Notes: generated by a model not told the origin, from the sequence alone. A DNA stretch of 64,000 nt from Microbacteriaceae bacterium (GCA_025352325.1 JANXTR010000004.1:1-64000), one strand, 5' to 3'; numbered from the stretch's first letter, positions 42,461-51,729 are shown. Made by a program: numbers and translations.

Positions 42461-43710
42461 CGCGGCTCGGCTGCGTCGTGCGAGTACGTCAGAGCGAACT
42501 GCAGAACGGCGGCCTCCAGCGCATCGATCGCGAGCGCGACATCCGACTCCCGCACCGACTCATCCGCGTGGTGGCTGACGCCCCCCCGGCATCGCACGAA
42601 CAGCATCCCGACCGGCGCCACCGCGGCGACCGCCATCGCGTCGTGGCCGGCCACGCTGAAGAGCGAGAGCGGCGCGTCGGAGTCGACGTCCGACGTCGCG
42701 CCGATCCCGGCCGAGAACGCGGCCTGCAGCGACGGTGAGCACACCACCTCGGGGGCGACGTGCGTCGATGAGATCGCGACATCCAGCCCGCGCGCGCCGG
42801 CGATCGCCTGCAGCTCGTGGTGGATCGCGTCCCAGGTGGCATCGCGGCCGTCGGCGGTCTCGTCGCGCAGGTCGAGGCTGAAGGTGGCTAGTCCGGGGAT
42901 CACGTTCACGGCGTCCGGCTCGACGTGGATGCGCCCCACCGTCGCGAAGCTGCCCCGTGAGCGCGCGATCCTCTCGATCGCCAGCACGCCCTCGCTCGCA
43001 CCCACGAGCGCGTCGTGGCGCAGCTCCCACGGGGTGGCGCAATGCCGCGCCTCGCCCGTGAAGGTGACGACCCGGCGCTCGGCGGCCGCGATCGATGTCA
43101 CGACGCCGAGGGCGCGGTCGGCGAACTCCAGCTTCGGACCCTGCTCGATGTGCACCTCGAGGTACGCGAGCAGCTCGTCCGACGTCCGGGCGGCGTCGGC
43201 GAAGCGGACCGGGTCGAGTCCGAAGGCGCGGGCGGCGTCCGCGAGACGGATGCCCGCGGCATCCACCAGCTCGAACCATTCCGGCTGCCAGGTGCCCGCC
43301 AGCGCGCGCGAGCCCAGCAGCGTCGTGCCGAAGCGGGTGCCCTCCTCGTCGCCAAACGCCACCACCTCGAGGGCGAACGGCAGCTCGGCATCGCGCAGGC
43401 GCGCGGCGACCTCGATGGCGACAAGCACGCCTAGGACGCCGTCGTAGCGGCCCGCCCCCGGCACGGTGTCGAGGTGGGATCCCAGCAAGACGGCCGGCAA
43501 CTCGTCGGTCGCTCCGGCGCGGCGCCCGCACTGGTTGCCGGCGGCGTCCTCCCACGTGACCAGGCCGGCCTCGTGCATCCAGCCGGCGGCGAGGTGGTTG
43601 ACGGCACGGTGCTCGGGGCTCAGGTAGACGCGCTCGATGCCGTCCGGGCGGGAGCTGTGGGTGGCGAGCTGGTCGGCGCGCGCCATGACGCGGGCCGCTG
43701 CATCAGCCAC
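42457..43710 (-). CDS. allC: Allantoate amidohydrolase (M20 family)
   Basis: Splits allantoate to ureidoglycine (then ureidoglycolate), CO2 and ammonia. The 417-residue protein has the M20 metal site GSHLDTVPGAGRYDG, GDEEGTRFG, EVHIEQGP and the late His in GGVSHHADESV. M20 hydantoinase/carbamoylase relatives are similar, but flanking urate and allantoin genes favour allantoate. GTG 43710 overlaps the pucG end by 8 bp. Confidence 0.87.
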   Translation of the reverse strand: MADAAARVMARADQLATHSSRPDGIERVYLSPEHRAVNHLAAGWMHEAGLVTWEDAAGNQCGRRAGATDELPAVLLGSHLDTVPGAGRYDGVLGVLVAIEVAARLRDAELPFALEVVAFGDEEGTRFGTTLLGSRALAGTWQPEWFELVDAAGIRLADAARAFGLDPVRFADAARTSDELLAYLEVHIEQGPKLEFADRALGVVTSIAAAERRVVTFTGEARHCATPWELRHDALVGASEGVLAIERIARSRGSFATVGRIHVEPDAVNVIPGLATFSLDLRDETADGRDATWDAIHHELQAIAGARGLDVAISSTHVAPEVVCSPSLQAAFSAGIGATSDVDSDAPLSLFSVAGHDAMAVAAVAPVGMLFVRCRGGVSHHADESVRESDVALAIDALEAAVLQFALTYSHDAAEPR

Positions 43711-44926
43711 CGTAGGACTCCAAGGCGCCGTCCACGCCCGAGCCGGCCGTCACCGGCACTCCCCCACGACGCATCAGCTGCTCGAGGGCCGCGAGAGTCA
43801 GCAGCACGGTGTCGCGGCGGGCGTTGTATCCCATGGTGCCGATGCGCCAGAACCTGCCCGCCATCGGGCCGAAGCTGGTGCCGATCTCGATCCCGTAGTC
43901 AGCCACCATGGCGGCGCGCGCCTTCGCGTCGTCGACCCCGTCGGGGATGCGCACAGCGACGATGTTGTTCATCCGGTTGCTCTGGTCGCCGAACAACTCC
44001 AGGCCCATGCCGACCAACCCGGCGACCATGGCGGTGCCGTGCAGGCGGTGCCGTTCGATGGCAGCCTCCACGGTCTCCTCGACGAGGATACGGGCGCACT
44101 CGCGCGCCCCGAACAGCATCGTCGTCGCCTCGGTGTGGTGGTTGAGCCGCTTCGGCCCCCAGTAGTCGAGGATCTGCGCGAGGTCGAAGTAGTTGCTGCG
44201 GATCGGGTCGCTCCGCACGGCGTCGCCCTCGACCCGGATGCCCGCCTCGACGCTCTTGCGGGCCTGGATGATCTCGACCGCCGCATCCGACAGCGTGATC
44301 GGAGAGGAACCCGAGGGTCCCGCGAGGCACTTCTGCAGCCCGGTGGTCACCGCATCCAGCCCCCAGGCGTCGGCGAGGAAGGTGTTGCCTCCGAGGCTCG
44401 CTGTGGTGTCGGAGTAGAGCAGCGCGCCGTACTTGTGGGCGAGCGCGCCGAGCTCGTCGAGCGGCTGCGCGACCGTGGTGGACGTGTCGCCGTGGACGAC
44501 GGCCAGCAGCTTTGGCCTGACGGATGCCAGGGCCGCCTCGATCTCGGACGGCGGGTAGACCGTGCCCCACTCACGCTCGAGCAGGTGCACCTCGGCGCCA
44601 CAGCGTTCGGCGATCTCGCGCAGCAGGTGCCCGAAGCGCCCGAAGATCGGGACGAGCACCTTGTCGCCCGGTTCGATCAGGCTGACGAAGGCCGCCTCGA
44701 TGCCCGCGCGGCTCGTGCCGTCGACGAGGAGCGTCGCCTCGTTGCCGGTCTGGAATACCTCCCGGTAAAGCTCCTGCGTCTCGGCCATGTAGCCGGTCAT
44801 CGCGGGGTCGTACTGGCCGACCAGCTGGGCCGACATCGCGCGCAGCACGCGCGGATCGGCGTTGATCGGACCGGGACCCATGAGCAGCCGCGAGGGCGGG
44901 TTGATGGGGAGGGTTGCAATGCTCAC
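43703..44926 (-). CDS. pucG: Alanine-glyoxylate-type aminotransferase (PucG-like)
   Basis: A 407-residue class V PLP aminotransferase: LLMGPGPINADPRVL, VDGTSRAGIEAAFVSLI, VVHGDTSTTVAQPL, and the PLP Lys in TTGLQKCLAGPSGSSP. In Bacillus the homolog moves the amino group of ureidoglycine to glyoxylate, giving oxalurate and glycine. Sitting just upstream of allC supports that role over alanine-glyoxylate transfer. GTG 44926; a GlnR-like box lies 42-57 bp upstream. Confidence 0.88.
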   Translation of the reverse strand: MSIATLPINPPSRLLMGPGPINADPRVLRAMSAQLVGQYDPAMTGYMAETQELYREVFQTGNEATLLVDGTSRAGIEAAFVSLIEPGDKVLVPIFGRFGHLLREIAERCGAEVHLLEREWGTVYPPSEIEAALASVRPKLLAVVHGDTSTTVAQPLDELGALAHKYGALLYSDTTASLGGNTFLADAWGLDAVTTGLQKCLAGPSGSSPITLSDAAVEIIQARKSVEAGIRVEGDAVRSDPIRSNYFDLAQILDYWGPKRLNHHTEATTMLFGARECARILVEETVEAAIERHRLHGTAMVAGLVGMGLELFGDQSNRMNNIVAVRIPDGVDDAKARAAMVADYGIEIGTSFGPMAGRFWRIGTMGYNARRDTVLLTLAALEQLMRRGGVPVTAGSGVDGALESYGG

Positions 44927-44967
44927 GGTGGGCTCCTGAATCGTCGTTCCCAGGCTAGCCGCTGGGT

Positions 44968-44983
44968 GTTTCTACGAGGTGAC
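44968..44983 (-). promoter_or_regulatory. GlnR-like box upstream of pucG-allC operon
   Basis: On the minus strand GTCAC-N6-GAAAC, a full match to the GlnR consensus GTnAC-N6-GaAAC as I recall it. It lies 42 bp before the pucG start. The rest of the 180-bp gap between pucG and the amidase gene shows no gene or other clear signal. Confidence 0.58.
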
Positions 44984-45106
44984 GGGGCGCGCTCGGTGGC
45001 CGAGGCGGCAGGGCGGCAGGGCTGCAGAAATGGCATTCAAGTTCGCGCTCGTGAAGCGCAGCGGGTTCCGCGCGCGGCGTCGAGGTGGCACAGGACGGCC
45101 GACGGC

Positions 45107-46708
45107 TCAGCCGAGCTGCCCCGCGAGTCGCTGGCCGAGCGCGACCAGCGCGACGTCGCTGCCGCGCGGGCCGACCAGGCAGAGGCCGACGGGGGCGTCG
45201 CCGCCGAAGGGGCCTGGCACCGTCATCAGAGGGATGCTGAGGGCCGGGCGTCCGGTCAGTCCGGCGATGCAGCAGAGCCGGATCGTGGCGGCGCGCACCC
45301 GGTCGAGCTCGACTTCCGGGGCGGTCGTCGACGGTGCCGCGGAGGCGGCCGAGGGCAGCAGCAGCACGCTGTCACCGAGCAGGCCGTCGAGCCGGGCCGC
45401 GTGGGCGCGCATCGCGGCGCGCGCCGAGTCGGCGAGCTCGTGGGTGATCGCCGCAGCGAGCTTGAAGCGGGCCGCGGTGCCCGGGCCGACGGCACCGGGG
45501 TGCGCGGTGACCCACGTGCCGTCCGCGATCCAGGCGTCTGCGGCCTGCACGACGCGGAAGGTCTCGAACAGCTCGTCGATGTCGCCGACGTCGATCGTCT
45601 CGGCGGCGAGCCCCGCCGTGAGCGCGGCGAAGGCGTGCTGCACGCTCGGATCCGCGACCGCCACCAGTCCCGAATCGATCAGGTAGGCGGGTGACGGCTC
45701 GATCGAGCCCTCGCCGAGCGTCGCGGCCGCCGCGAGCCGCAGCGTCTCCCCGTCTCGGGTGAGCCAGCCGACCGTGTCGAAGCTGTCCGCGAGAGGCAGC
45801 AGCCGCTCGCGGCTCACCGCATCGTGCGTCGTGCGCAGGCCCCAGAGACCGGTGTACGACGCGGGCACGCGCACCGAGCCTGCGGTGTCGGTGCCGAGCC
45901 CGATCGACGCCTGCCCGGATGCCACCGCCGACGCTGGTCCGCTGGACGAACCGCCCGGCAGCCCGCCAGGAACGAGCGGGTTCGGCGGAGTTCCGTAGTG
46001 CGGGTTCGCCCCCGCGATCGAGTACGCGAACTCGTCGGTCTGCGCAATCCCCCGGATCGACGCCCCGGCCGCGAGCAGCGCCGCCAGCGCGGGCGCCGTG
46101 CCGTCGGCCGGTGCCGCCTCGGCGAGCCAGCTCGGGTTGCCCGCGCCCACCGCGAAACTCTCGATGTCGAACAGATCCTTCACCGCAATGGTCTGTCCGA
46201 GCAGAGCGCCAGATGTCGCCCCCGCGACGAGGGGAGACCCCACGGTGCGCCAGACCCGGCCGTCGATCGCGGGCGTCGGCCCGGCGACCTGAGCCACCGA
46301 AATCAGCCACCTGTTGCTGGTCGAGTAGCCCGGTTCAGCCGGGCGTATCAAGACCCCCCGCCTCCACACTTGCGTCAACAGTCCGCGCCCGCCGGACGCC
46401 GGCGCCACGGTTACCACGACGACGGCCGCATCCTCGCCGATCGGTCGCACCTCAAGCCGTTCGATCGTCCGCGGCCCGATGCCGCCGCGACCGCGACGGA
46501 AGTCCGCGATCGCCGCGCTCCCGACGAGCAGCCCGGAGGCGTCGCCGCGCAGGGTGTCGGGACCGGGCGCGAACGCCGCATCGAGGGCCTCCACGTCGTC
46601 GGCCAGCAGCGCCGTCTCGTAGGCGAGCACGGCATCCACGAGCCCGTCGGGCTCGGCAACACCGTCGGGAAGATGCACGGGCGGTCGAGACGCGCGGGGT
46701 CGACTCAC
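45107..46708 (-). CDS. Amidase fused to N-terminal AtzH-like (DUF3225) domain
   Basis: A 533-residue fusion. Residues 1-130 form a DUF3225/AtzH-like cone fold (LVDAVLAYETALLADDVEAL, then PRTIERLEVR). Then comes an amidase-signature enzyme with Lys in TIAVKDLFDI and the double Ser in GGSSSGPASAVASGQ, GLGTDTAGSVRVPA. A palindromic repeat adds about 13 residues near the domain junction. AtzH-type proteins accompany ureido-amidases in cyanurate use, so a ureido acid such as oxalurate or oxamate is a fair guess. GTG 46708 overlaps the formamidase stop. Confidence 0.83.
   Translation of the reverse strand: MSRPRASRPPVHLPDGVAEPDGLVDAVLAYETALLADDVEALDAAFAPGPDTLRGDASGLLVGSAAIADFRRGRGGIGPRTIERLEVRPIGEDAAVVVVTVAPASGGRGLLTQVWRRGVLIRPAEPGYSTSNRWLISVAQVAGPTPAIDGRVWRTVGSPLVAGATSGALLGQTIAVKDLFDIESFAVGAGNPSWLAEAAPADGTAPALAALLAAGASIRGIAQTDEFAYSIAGANPHYGTPPNPLVPGGLPGGSSSGPASAVASGQASIGLGTDTAGSVRVPASYTGLWGLRTTHDAVSRERLLPLADSFDTVGWLTRDGETLRLAAAATLGEGSIEPSPAYLIDSGLVAVADPSVQHAFAALTAGLAAETIDVGDIDELFETFRVVQAADAWIADGTWVTAHPGAVGPGTAARFKLAAAITHELADSARAAMRAHAARLDGLLGDSVLLLPSAASAAPSTTAPEVELDRVRAATIRLCCIAGLTGRPALSIPLMTVPGPFGGDAPVGLCLVGPRGSDVALVALGQRLAGQLG
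46316..46355. repeat. Palindromic repeat inside the AtzH-amidase gene
   Basis: GCTGGTCGAGTAGCCCGGTT continues into a GGGCGTATCAAGACC arm. It is the same family as the copies at 41606 and 36399. Read in the gene it gives VLIRPAEPGYSTSNR in place of the usual end of the DUF3225 domain. Confidence 0.7.
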
Positions 46709-47778
46709 GAGAAGTCCGCCTTCCGGATGCGGGCATGCACACCGCACACCAGGTCGACCACCTGCGACAGGTCGAAGTCGGTCGCGGCGGAGAGGTAGGC
46801 GTAGGCGTGCTCCTCGTCCATGCCGTAGCGGGCATGAAGGAAGGCGATGGATGACCGCACGGCCTTCTTCATCGCCTCGCGGAGGTCGGCGTCGAGTCCG
46901 GTCGGCACCCAGAACTCGGGCGTCTCGACGAGAGGGCCGTGCTCGCGCCCGTGCGCGGCCAGCGGATCAGCGGCCGGCACGACGTCGAAGCGCAGCGTGG
47001 CCCGCAGCGAGGCCTCGAGCGCGGTCAGGGCGACCTCGCCATCCCCCTGCGCGAAGTGCGGGTCGCCGACATAGGCGAGCGCGCCCTCCACCTGGATCGG
47101 CAGGTACAGCGTCGCGCCGACGGTCAGCAGCTTGATGTCGATGTTGCCGCCGAAGGCTCCCGGCGGCACCGAATGCGGGCGGACGCTCCCGGCGACGGCG
47201 ACGCCCATAGTCCCGAGAAACGGCGCGAGTGGGTAGTGGACGTCGCGCTCGGCACCCGCCACCCGTGGCAACGACGCGGACAAGCCCGCGCCATCAACCG
47301 GCGAGAAGATGCTGACCGTCGACCCCCCGCGCGGCAGCTCGTCGGGCAGCGCGCCCCGTCCGTGCCGGTTGGAGATGACCCCGTACGGCACGCGCGGCAG
47401 GGTCTCGAGCACCGTGATCGCGAGCAGGTCGCCGACGTGGGCGCCGCGGACGGCGATCGGTCCGGTGACGACGTGTGGGCCGTCGGTGGCGGGGTCACGA
47501 CGCCGGGTCGTGGTGAGCTCGATCGCGTCGGCGAGCACGGCATCCCGCGCCACTCCATGCCGTGCAAAGAATGCGACAGGATCGCTGCCCTGATCCTCGA
47601 GGATTCCCTCGTGACTGATGGTGTCGATCGTCACCTCGGCGCCGGGATCGACCTCGAGAATCGGCGCATCATCCGCGCAGGGCAGCCGCCCCCAGAACAC
47701 CGCGGCGGGATCGGCGGGCAGGTAGGTCGACGAGCGGATCGGCCCGACGCCGGGCTGCAGGATGAGCGAGTCGGTCAC
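46705..47778 (-). CDS. Acetamidase/formamidase family protein
   Basis: The 357-residue protein has the family motifs VDPGAEVTIDTISHEG near residue 40, VVTGPIAVRGAHVGDLLAI near 110 and YVGDPHFAQGDGEVALTALE near 230. It releases ammonia from small amides. GTG 47778 (GGAG 7 bases upstream) is chosen; an upstream TTG at 47814 is really a TTGACA-like promoter element. Coupled to the AtzH-amidase by GTGA overlap. Together they may finish nitrogen release. Confidence 0.88.
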   Translation of the reverse strand: MTDSLILQPGVGPIRSSTYLPADPAAVFWGRLPCADDAPILEVDPGAEVTIDTISHEGILEDQGSDPVAFFARHGVARDAVLADAIELTTTRRRDPATDGPHVVTGPIAVRGAHVGDLLAITVLETLPRVPYGVISNRHGRGALPDELPRGGSTVSIFSPVDGAGLSASLPRVAGAERDVHYPLAPFLGTMGVAVAGSVRPHSVPPGAFGGNIDIKLLTVGATLYLPIQVEGALAYVGDPHFAQGDGEVALTALEASLRATLRFDVVPAADPLAAHGREHGPLVETPEFWVPTGLDADLREAMKKAVRSSIAFLHARYGMDEEHAYAYLSAATDFDLSQVVDLVCGVHARIRKADFS

Positions 47779-47838
47779 GCAGATCTCCAGCCACTCGCGG
47801 TCCGATACTGTCAAATCAGCCTATCGAGAGAGAGCCCG

Positions 47839-48546
47839 ATGCTCAGCAGCCTCCGCGACCACCCCTCCGGTCTGCACCTCGGGCTCATGCTCGCCCTCAC
47901 CTTCTCGACCGGTGTCGTGGATGCCGTCGGGTACCTGGGCCTTGACCGCGTCTTCACCGGCAACATGACCGGCAACGTCGTGATCCTCGCGATGGCGCTC
48001 GCCGACCCGTCGAGCAAGCTCCCGGTCATCGGCCCGATCGTCGCGCTGGCGTGCTTCCTGATCGGGGCCGCGATCGCCGGCCGCGTGTTCCGGGGCATGA
48101 AGGCGGGCTGGTATCCGCGCACCACGGTGCTGCTGATCTTCGTCGCGGCCCTGCTCGCCACCGCCGCGACGCTCGCGTTCGTTGTCGCCGAGCGCCCGGA
48201 CCCCCTCAACTTCGCCATCACCGGTGCGATGGGTCTCGCCATGGGCACTCAGGCCGGTTCGGCCCGCCACATCGGGGTCGCCGACGTCACGACGGTGGTC
48301 GTCACCTCCACCCTCGTCGGCATCGCGTTCGACTCGCGATTCGCCGGCGGCAAGGACAAGCACCCCTGGCCCCGCCGCGCGGGCGCCATTCTCCTGATCG
48401 GCGCGGGCGCCGCCGTGGGCGCCCTGCTGCTGCACATGGGCAACATCGGCTACGGCCTCGGGCTCGCCGCGCTCATCACCGCCGTAGTCGTCGTGCTGGG
48501 CACGCTCGGCCGCCCGCATCCGGTCGACGGCTACCCGGGCAACTAG
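47839..48546 (+). CDS. DUF1275 (YoaK) family membrane protein
   Basis: The 235-residue protein has six to seven hydrophobic segments and the family start LALTFSTGVVDAVGYLGLDR, then VFTGNMTGNVVILAMAL, and AMGTQAGSARHIGVADVTTV in the middle. Function of the family is unknown; it is often found near catabolic genes. ATG 47839, 61 bp from the divergent formamidase start. Confidence 0.88.
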   Translation: MLSSLRDHPSGLHLGLMLALTFSTGVVDAVGYLGLDRVFTGNMTGNVVILAMALADPSSKLPVIGPIVALACFLIGAAIAGRVFRGMKAGWYPRTTVLLIFVAALLATAATLAFVVAERPDPLNFAITGAMGLAMGTQAGSARHIGVADVTTVVVTSTLVGIAFDSRFAGGKDKHPWPRRAGAILLIGAGAAVGALLLHMGNIGYGLGLAALITAVVVVLGTLGRPHPVDGYPGN

Positions 48547-48554
48547 CGCGGCCG

Positions 48555-49361
48555 CTAACGATGCGCGGTAAGCACCAGAGCGATGAAGTTGAGCAGAATA
48601 TGCGCCGTGATTGTCGCTCCGATCCGTCCTGTCCTCGTGGCAACATAGCCAAAGAACAGTCCCGCCACCAGCGTGCCCACTAGTTCGAAGGGGAGCGCAC
48701 CCGTCCCGATGCGATCCGGCAGATGCAGGGCGCTGAAGACAACGGCTGAGACAACGACGCTCAGAGTTCTCGCGGCGTTGCGCCGCAGAGAGCTCGGTGA
48801 CGAGCCCGACCCTGCTCGCAGGATGGAGTGACGTACGGCGCGCATGATCAGACCACGGTTGGACAGTTCCTCGACGAACGGCGCCGCGATCAAGGCGCCG
48901 AAACTGACCACCAGGAGCGTTCCGACCGAGGCCCCCGCGAGATCGGGCGCGGGGTGGATGCCGGTGATGCCCTGGATCATGATTCCATCCAGGATGTTGA
49001 CGAACTCGATCGCGACGACCAGTCCGATGGCCAACACCACGTCAGTCGGCGTGACGGCGAATCCGAAATCCCGACCCAACTGCGCGAGCCCGCGGCGACG
49101 CGAGGCGACCAGGACGATGGCGAGGACGGCCGCGTAGAAGCCGACACCGAGCAGTCGGTCGAGCACCGAGCGCGCGATTGGGTCGAGGGAGAGGAGGGGC
49201 AATGTTCGAGTGAGAACCTCGGTGATGGGCAGCAGCGCGACGATCACCACTGCCTGAGGAAGTCCCCACCGCACCCGAGGATCAGGGAAGTAGTCGACAG
49301 AGGAATACGGCCGGCCCTCCATGCCCCACGGGACCTCGCGCCGGCTTACGTTGGCCAGCAT
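48555..49361 (-). CDS. CPBP family intramembrane metalloprotease
   Basis: The 268-residue multi-pass protein has the CPBP/Abi motifs: PFVEELSNRGLIMRAV (EExxxR) near residue 160, VFSALHLPD with the second-motif His near 200, and ITAHILLNF with the third. These residues coordinate zinc in Rce1/CPBP proteases. Target unknown. Convergent with the DUF1275 gene. Confidence 0.88.
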   Translation of the reverse strand: MLANVSRREVPWGMEGRPYSSVDYFPDPRVRWGLPQAVVIVALLPITEVLTRTLPLLSLDPIARSVLDRLLGVGFYAAVLAIVLVASRRRGLAQLGRDFGFAVTPTDVVLAIGLVVAIEFVNILDGIMIQGITGIHPAPDLAGASVGTLLVVSFGALIAAPFVEELSNRGLIMRAVRHSILRAGSGSSPSSLRRNAARTLSVVVSAVVFSALHLPDRIGTGALPFELVGTLVAGLFFGYVATRTGRIGATITAHILLNFIALVLTAHR

Positions 49362-49376
49362 AGGGATGCCGACGCG

Positions 49377-50132
49377 CTACTCCTCGCGGCGCTCCACAAG
49401 CCGGGCCACGTACGGCGTCGCCGGGGCAGCGCGCAGCGACTCCCAGGTACCTCGCTGCGTCACGGCACCGCGCTCGAGCACCACGACGTCGGCGGCGAGC
49501 GCCGCGACATCCGCCGCGCTGTGGGTGACGATCACGGTCGGACCGGCGAAGTCGCGCAGGTGGTCGGCGAGCTGGGCGCGCACCTCGTCGCGGATCTCCA
49601 CGTCGAGCGCCGCCATCGGCTCATCAAGCAGCAGCGCCTCCGGCTCCGCCGCGAGCGCGCGGGCGAGCGCAACGCGCTGGGCCTGGCCTCCGCTCAGCTC
49701 GTGCGGGTAGCGGCCGGCGAGATCCGAAAGGTCGAAGCGCTCGAGCCACGGCAGCGTCGCGGCGCGCGCGGGCTTCCGACCCGAGCCGCACATCCGGAGT
49801 CCGTACGCCACGTTGTCGGCGACGGTCAGGTGCGGGAACAGCAGGAAGTCTTGAAACACGACGCCGATCCGCCGCGCCTCTGGGGCGAGCTCGACGAGTT
49901 CTCGATCGCCGAGCTGAATGCTGCCGATCATGATCGGCAGATGCCCCGCAATCGCGTGCAGCACGGTGGTCTTTCCCGCGCCATTCGGGCCGACGAGCGC
50001 AAGCGGCTGGCCAGCGCGGACGTCGAGCGTGACGGATGTCGGAAAATCTGCGCGCTCGATGCGCACAGCAACTCGGAGCGAAGAATTTTCGGACGCTGTG
50101 CGGTTCGGGTCGCGAGACGAGCCGGATCTCAC
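49377..50132 (-). CDS. modC: Molybdate ABC transporter ATP-binding protein, lacking TOBE domain
   Basis: The 251-residue ATPase has Walker A GPNGAGKTT near residue 57, Q-loop VVFQDFLLFPHL, signature LSGGQAQRVALARAL, Walker B ALLLDEPMAALD and switch THSAADV. Typical ModC is about 350 residues with a C-terminal TOBE domain, which is absent; a separate TOBE protein is the first gene of this operon. GTG 50132 overlaps the modB stop. Confidence 0.9.
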   Translation of the reverse strand: MRSGSSRDPNRTASENSSLRVAVRIERADFPTSVTLDVRAGQPLALVGPNGAGKTTVLHAIAGHLPIMIGSIQLGDRELVELAPEARRIGVVFQDFLLFPHLTVADNVAYGLRMCGSGRKPARAATLPWLERFDLSDLAGRYPHELSGGQAQRVALARALAAEPEALLLDEPMAALDVEIRDEVRAQLADHLRDFAGPTVIVTHSAADVAALAADVVVLERGAVTQRGTWESLRAAPATPYVARLVERREE

Positions 50133-50935
50133 CCGCGCACCCCGGGCAACCACCGGTCGCGAAGCCCGAGCAGGACGGCGACCGACACCACCAGAAGCAC
50201 CAGCGCCAGCGCGATGGACTGGTTCAGGTCGGTCTGCGAGGCCAGGTAGCTGGCGATCGGCAGCGTGCGGGTGACGCCCGGGTAGCTGCCCGCGAAAGTG
50301 ATGGTCGCGCCGAACTCGCCGAGCGCGCGGGCGAAACACAGCACGGCACCGGCGGCGATGCCCGGTGCCACGAGCGGGACCGTGATCGTGCGGAACACCT
50401 GGAACGGCGTCGCCCCGAGCGAGGCGGCCGCGAGTTCGACGCGACGATCCGCCCCCCGCAGAGCCCCTTCGACCGCGAATACCAGGAACGGCATAGCTAC
50501 AAAGGTCTGGGCGATCACAACGGCGCCGGTGGTGAACGGGAGAGTGATTCCGAGCTGCGCGAGGTACTTTCCGAGAATGCCGTTGCGTCCGAGCAGTAGC
50601 AGCAAGGCGAGGCCCCCGACGACGGGCGGGAGAACGAGCGGGACCGTCACCGCGGCTCGCAGCAGACGGCGCGGTACGACCGCCCAACCCACCGATCGGG
50701 CGAGCACCACCGCGAGGGGAATCCCGAGAACGAGACAGCAGAACGTCGAGATGACACCGGTGAGCAGTGACAGCCCGAGAGCCTGGAGTGTCTCGGGCGC
50801 CACCAGCAGGGCGGGCAGATGAGGCCAGGGGGCCGAGAGCAGGATGCCGAGCAGGGGAAGCACGAGCAACGCGAGGGCGAGGGCCGCGATCACCCAGATG
50901 ATCACCGCGGGGCCACTGCGACGGGCAGGCGTCAC
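50129..50935 (-). CDS. modB: Molybdate ABC transporter permease
   Basis: A 268-residue membrane protein with about six hydrophobic segments and the EAA loop ELAAASLGATPFQVFRTITV followed by PLVAPGI. Also PLVLPPVVGGLALLLLLG, typical of ModB. GTG 50935 overlaps the modA stop by four bases. Confidence 0.93.
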   Translation of the reverse strand: MTPARRSGPAVIIWVIAALALALLVLPLLGILLSAPWPHLPALLVAPETLQALGLSLLTGVISTFCCLVLGIPLAVVLARSVGWAVVPRRLLRAAVTVPLVLPPVVGGLALLLLLGRNGILGKYLAQLGITLPFTTGAVVIAQTFVAMPFLVFAVEGALRGADRRVELAAASLGATPFQVFRTITVPLVAPGIAAGAVLCFARALGEFGATITFAGSYPGVTRTLPIASYLASQTDLNQSIALALVLLVVSVAVLLGLRDRWLPGVRG

Positions 50936-51729
50936 GGAGTGCCGAATCCGGCCTTCTTGAGCACGGCCAGGCCGGTGGTCGAGAAGATGAACTGCTCGAA
51001 GGCCGTCGCGGCTGCCTTGTTCGTCGAACCCTTCAAGACCGCGATCGGGTACCTGTTGACCACGTTGGCGGCGTCGGGCACCGGGATCTGTGTCACCCTG
51101 CTGCCCGCGGTCTGGGCGTCGGTGACGTAGACCAGGCCGGCATCCACCTCGTCGAGTTCGACCTTGGTGACCACGGCCTTGACGTCCGTCTCGAGGGTGA
51201 CCGGCGTGACTTTCAGCTTCTCGACAGCGAGCAACGTGAGCGCGGCGGATCCGCAGGGCACGGTCTTGTCGCAGAGCGCCACCTTGACGGCCGGGTCGGC
51301 GATGTCGGCGATCGTCGCGACGTGCGCCGGGTTCGTCGGCGGAACGATCAGCGTGAGCACATTGCTCGCGTAGAGGATCGGGGTTTCGTCGGTCAGACCG
51401 GCGTCGATGACCGTCTTCATGGTCGCCTCGTTGGCCGTGGCGAGAAGGTCGGCCGGCGCGCCCTGGATGATCTGAGTGGAGAGAGCCGAGCTGCCGCCAA
51501 AGCTCTGGGTGATCGTGACGTTCGGGTGCAGTTTCTCGAACTGAGTTGCGAGATCACGGTAGACCTCGGTGAGGGATGCCGCGGCCAGAACTGTCACGGT
51601 GCCTTTCAGGCTGTCCGGGGTCGCCGTGGGGGTGCCGGTGCTGCCGGCGCCGGACGCGGAACAGCCCACGAGCACCAACGCAGCGACGGTGGCAGTGGCG
51701 GCAGCAACAAGGGCGGGGCGCGGGTTCAT
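50932..51729 (-). CDS. modA: Molybdate-binding lipoprotein
   Basis: The 265-residue protein has a lipobox LVGCSAS near residue 20, then the ModA-type body: TVTVLAAASLTEVYRDLATQ, FGGSSALSTQIIQGAPADLL, and ending YPIAVLKGSTNKAAATAFEQ. The Ser residues in AASLTE and GGSSAL are where the oxyanion is held. ATG 51729 overlaps the TOBE gene stop. Supplies molybdenum for the xanthine dehydrogenase-type and sulfite-oxidase-like enzymes. Confidence 0.95.
   Translation of the reverse strand: MNPRPALVAAATATVAALVLVGCSASGAGSTGTPTATPDSLKGTVTVLAAASLTEVYRDLATQFEKLHPNVTITQSFGGSSALSTQIIQGAPADLLATANEATMKTVIDAGLTDETPILYASNVLTLIVPPTNPAHVATIADIADPAVKVALCDKTVPCGSAALTLLAVEKLKVTPVTLETDVKAVVTKVELDEVDAGLVYVTDAQTAGSRVTQIPVPDAANVVNRYPIAVLKGSTNKAAATAFEQFIFSTTGLAVLKKAGFGTP

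Noticed and set aside
47809-47814. TTG 47814 as start of the formamidase-family gene
   Set aside because: It is part of TTGACA, looks like a -35 element, and the GTG at 47778 has a ribosome site and a better N-terminus.
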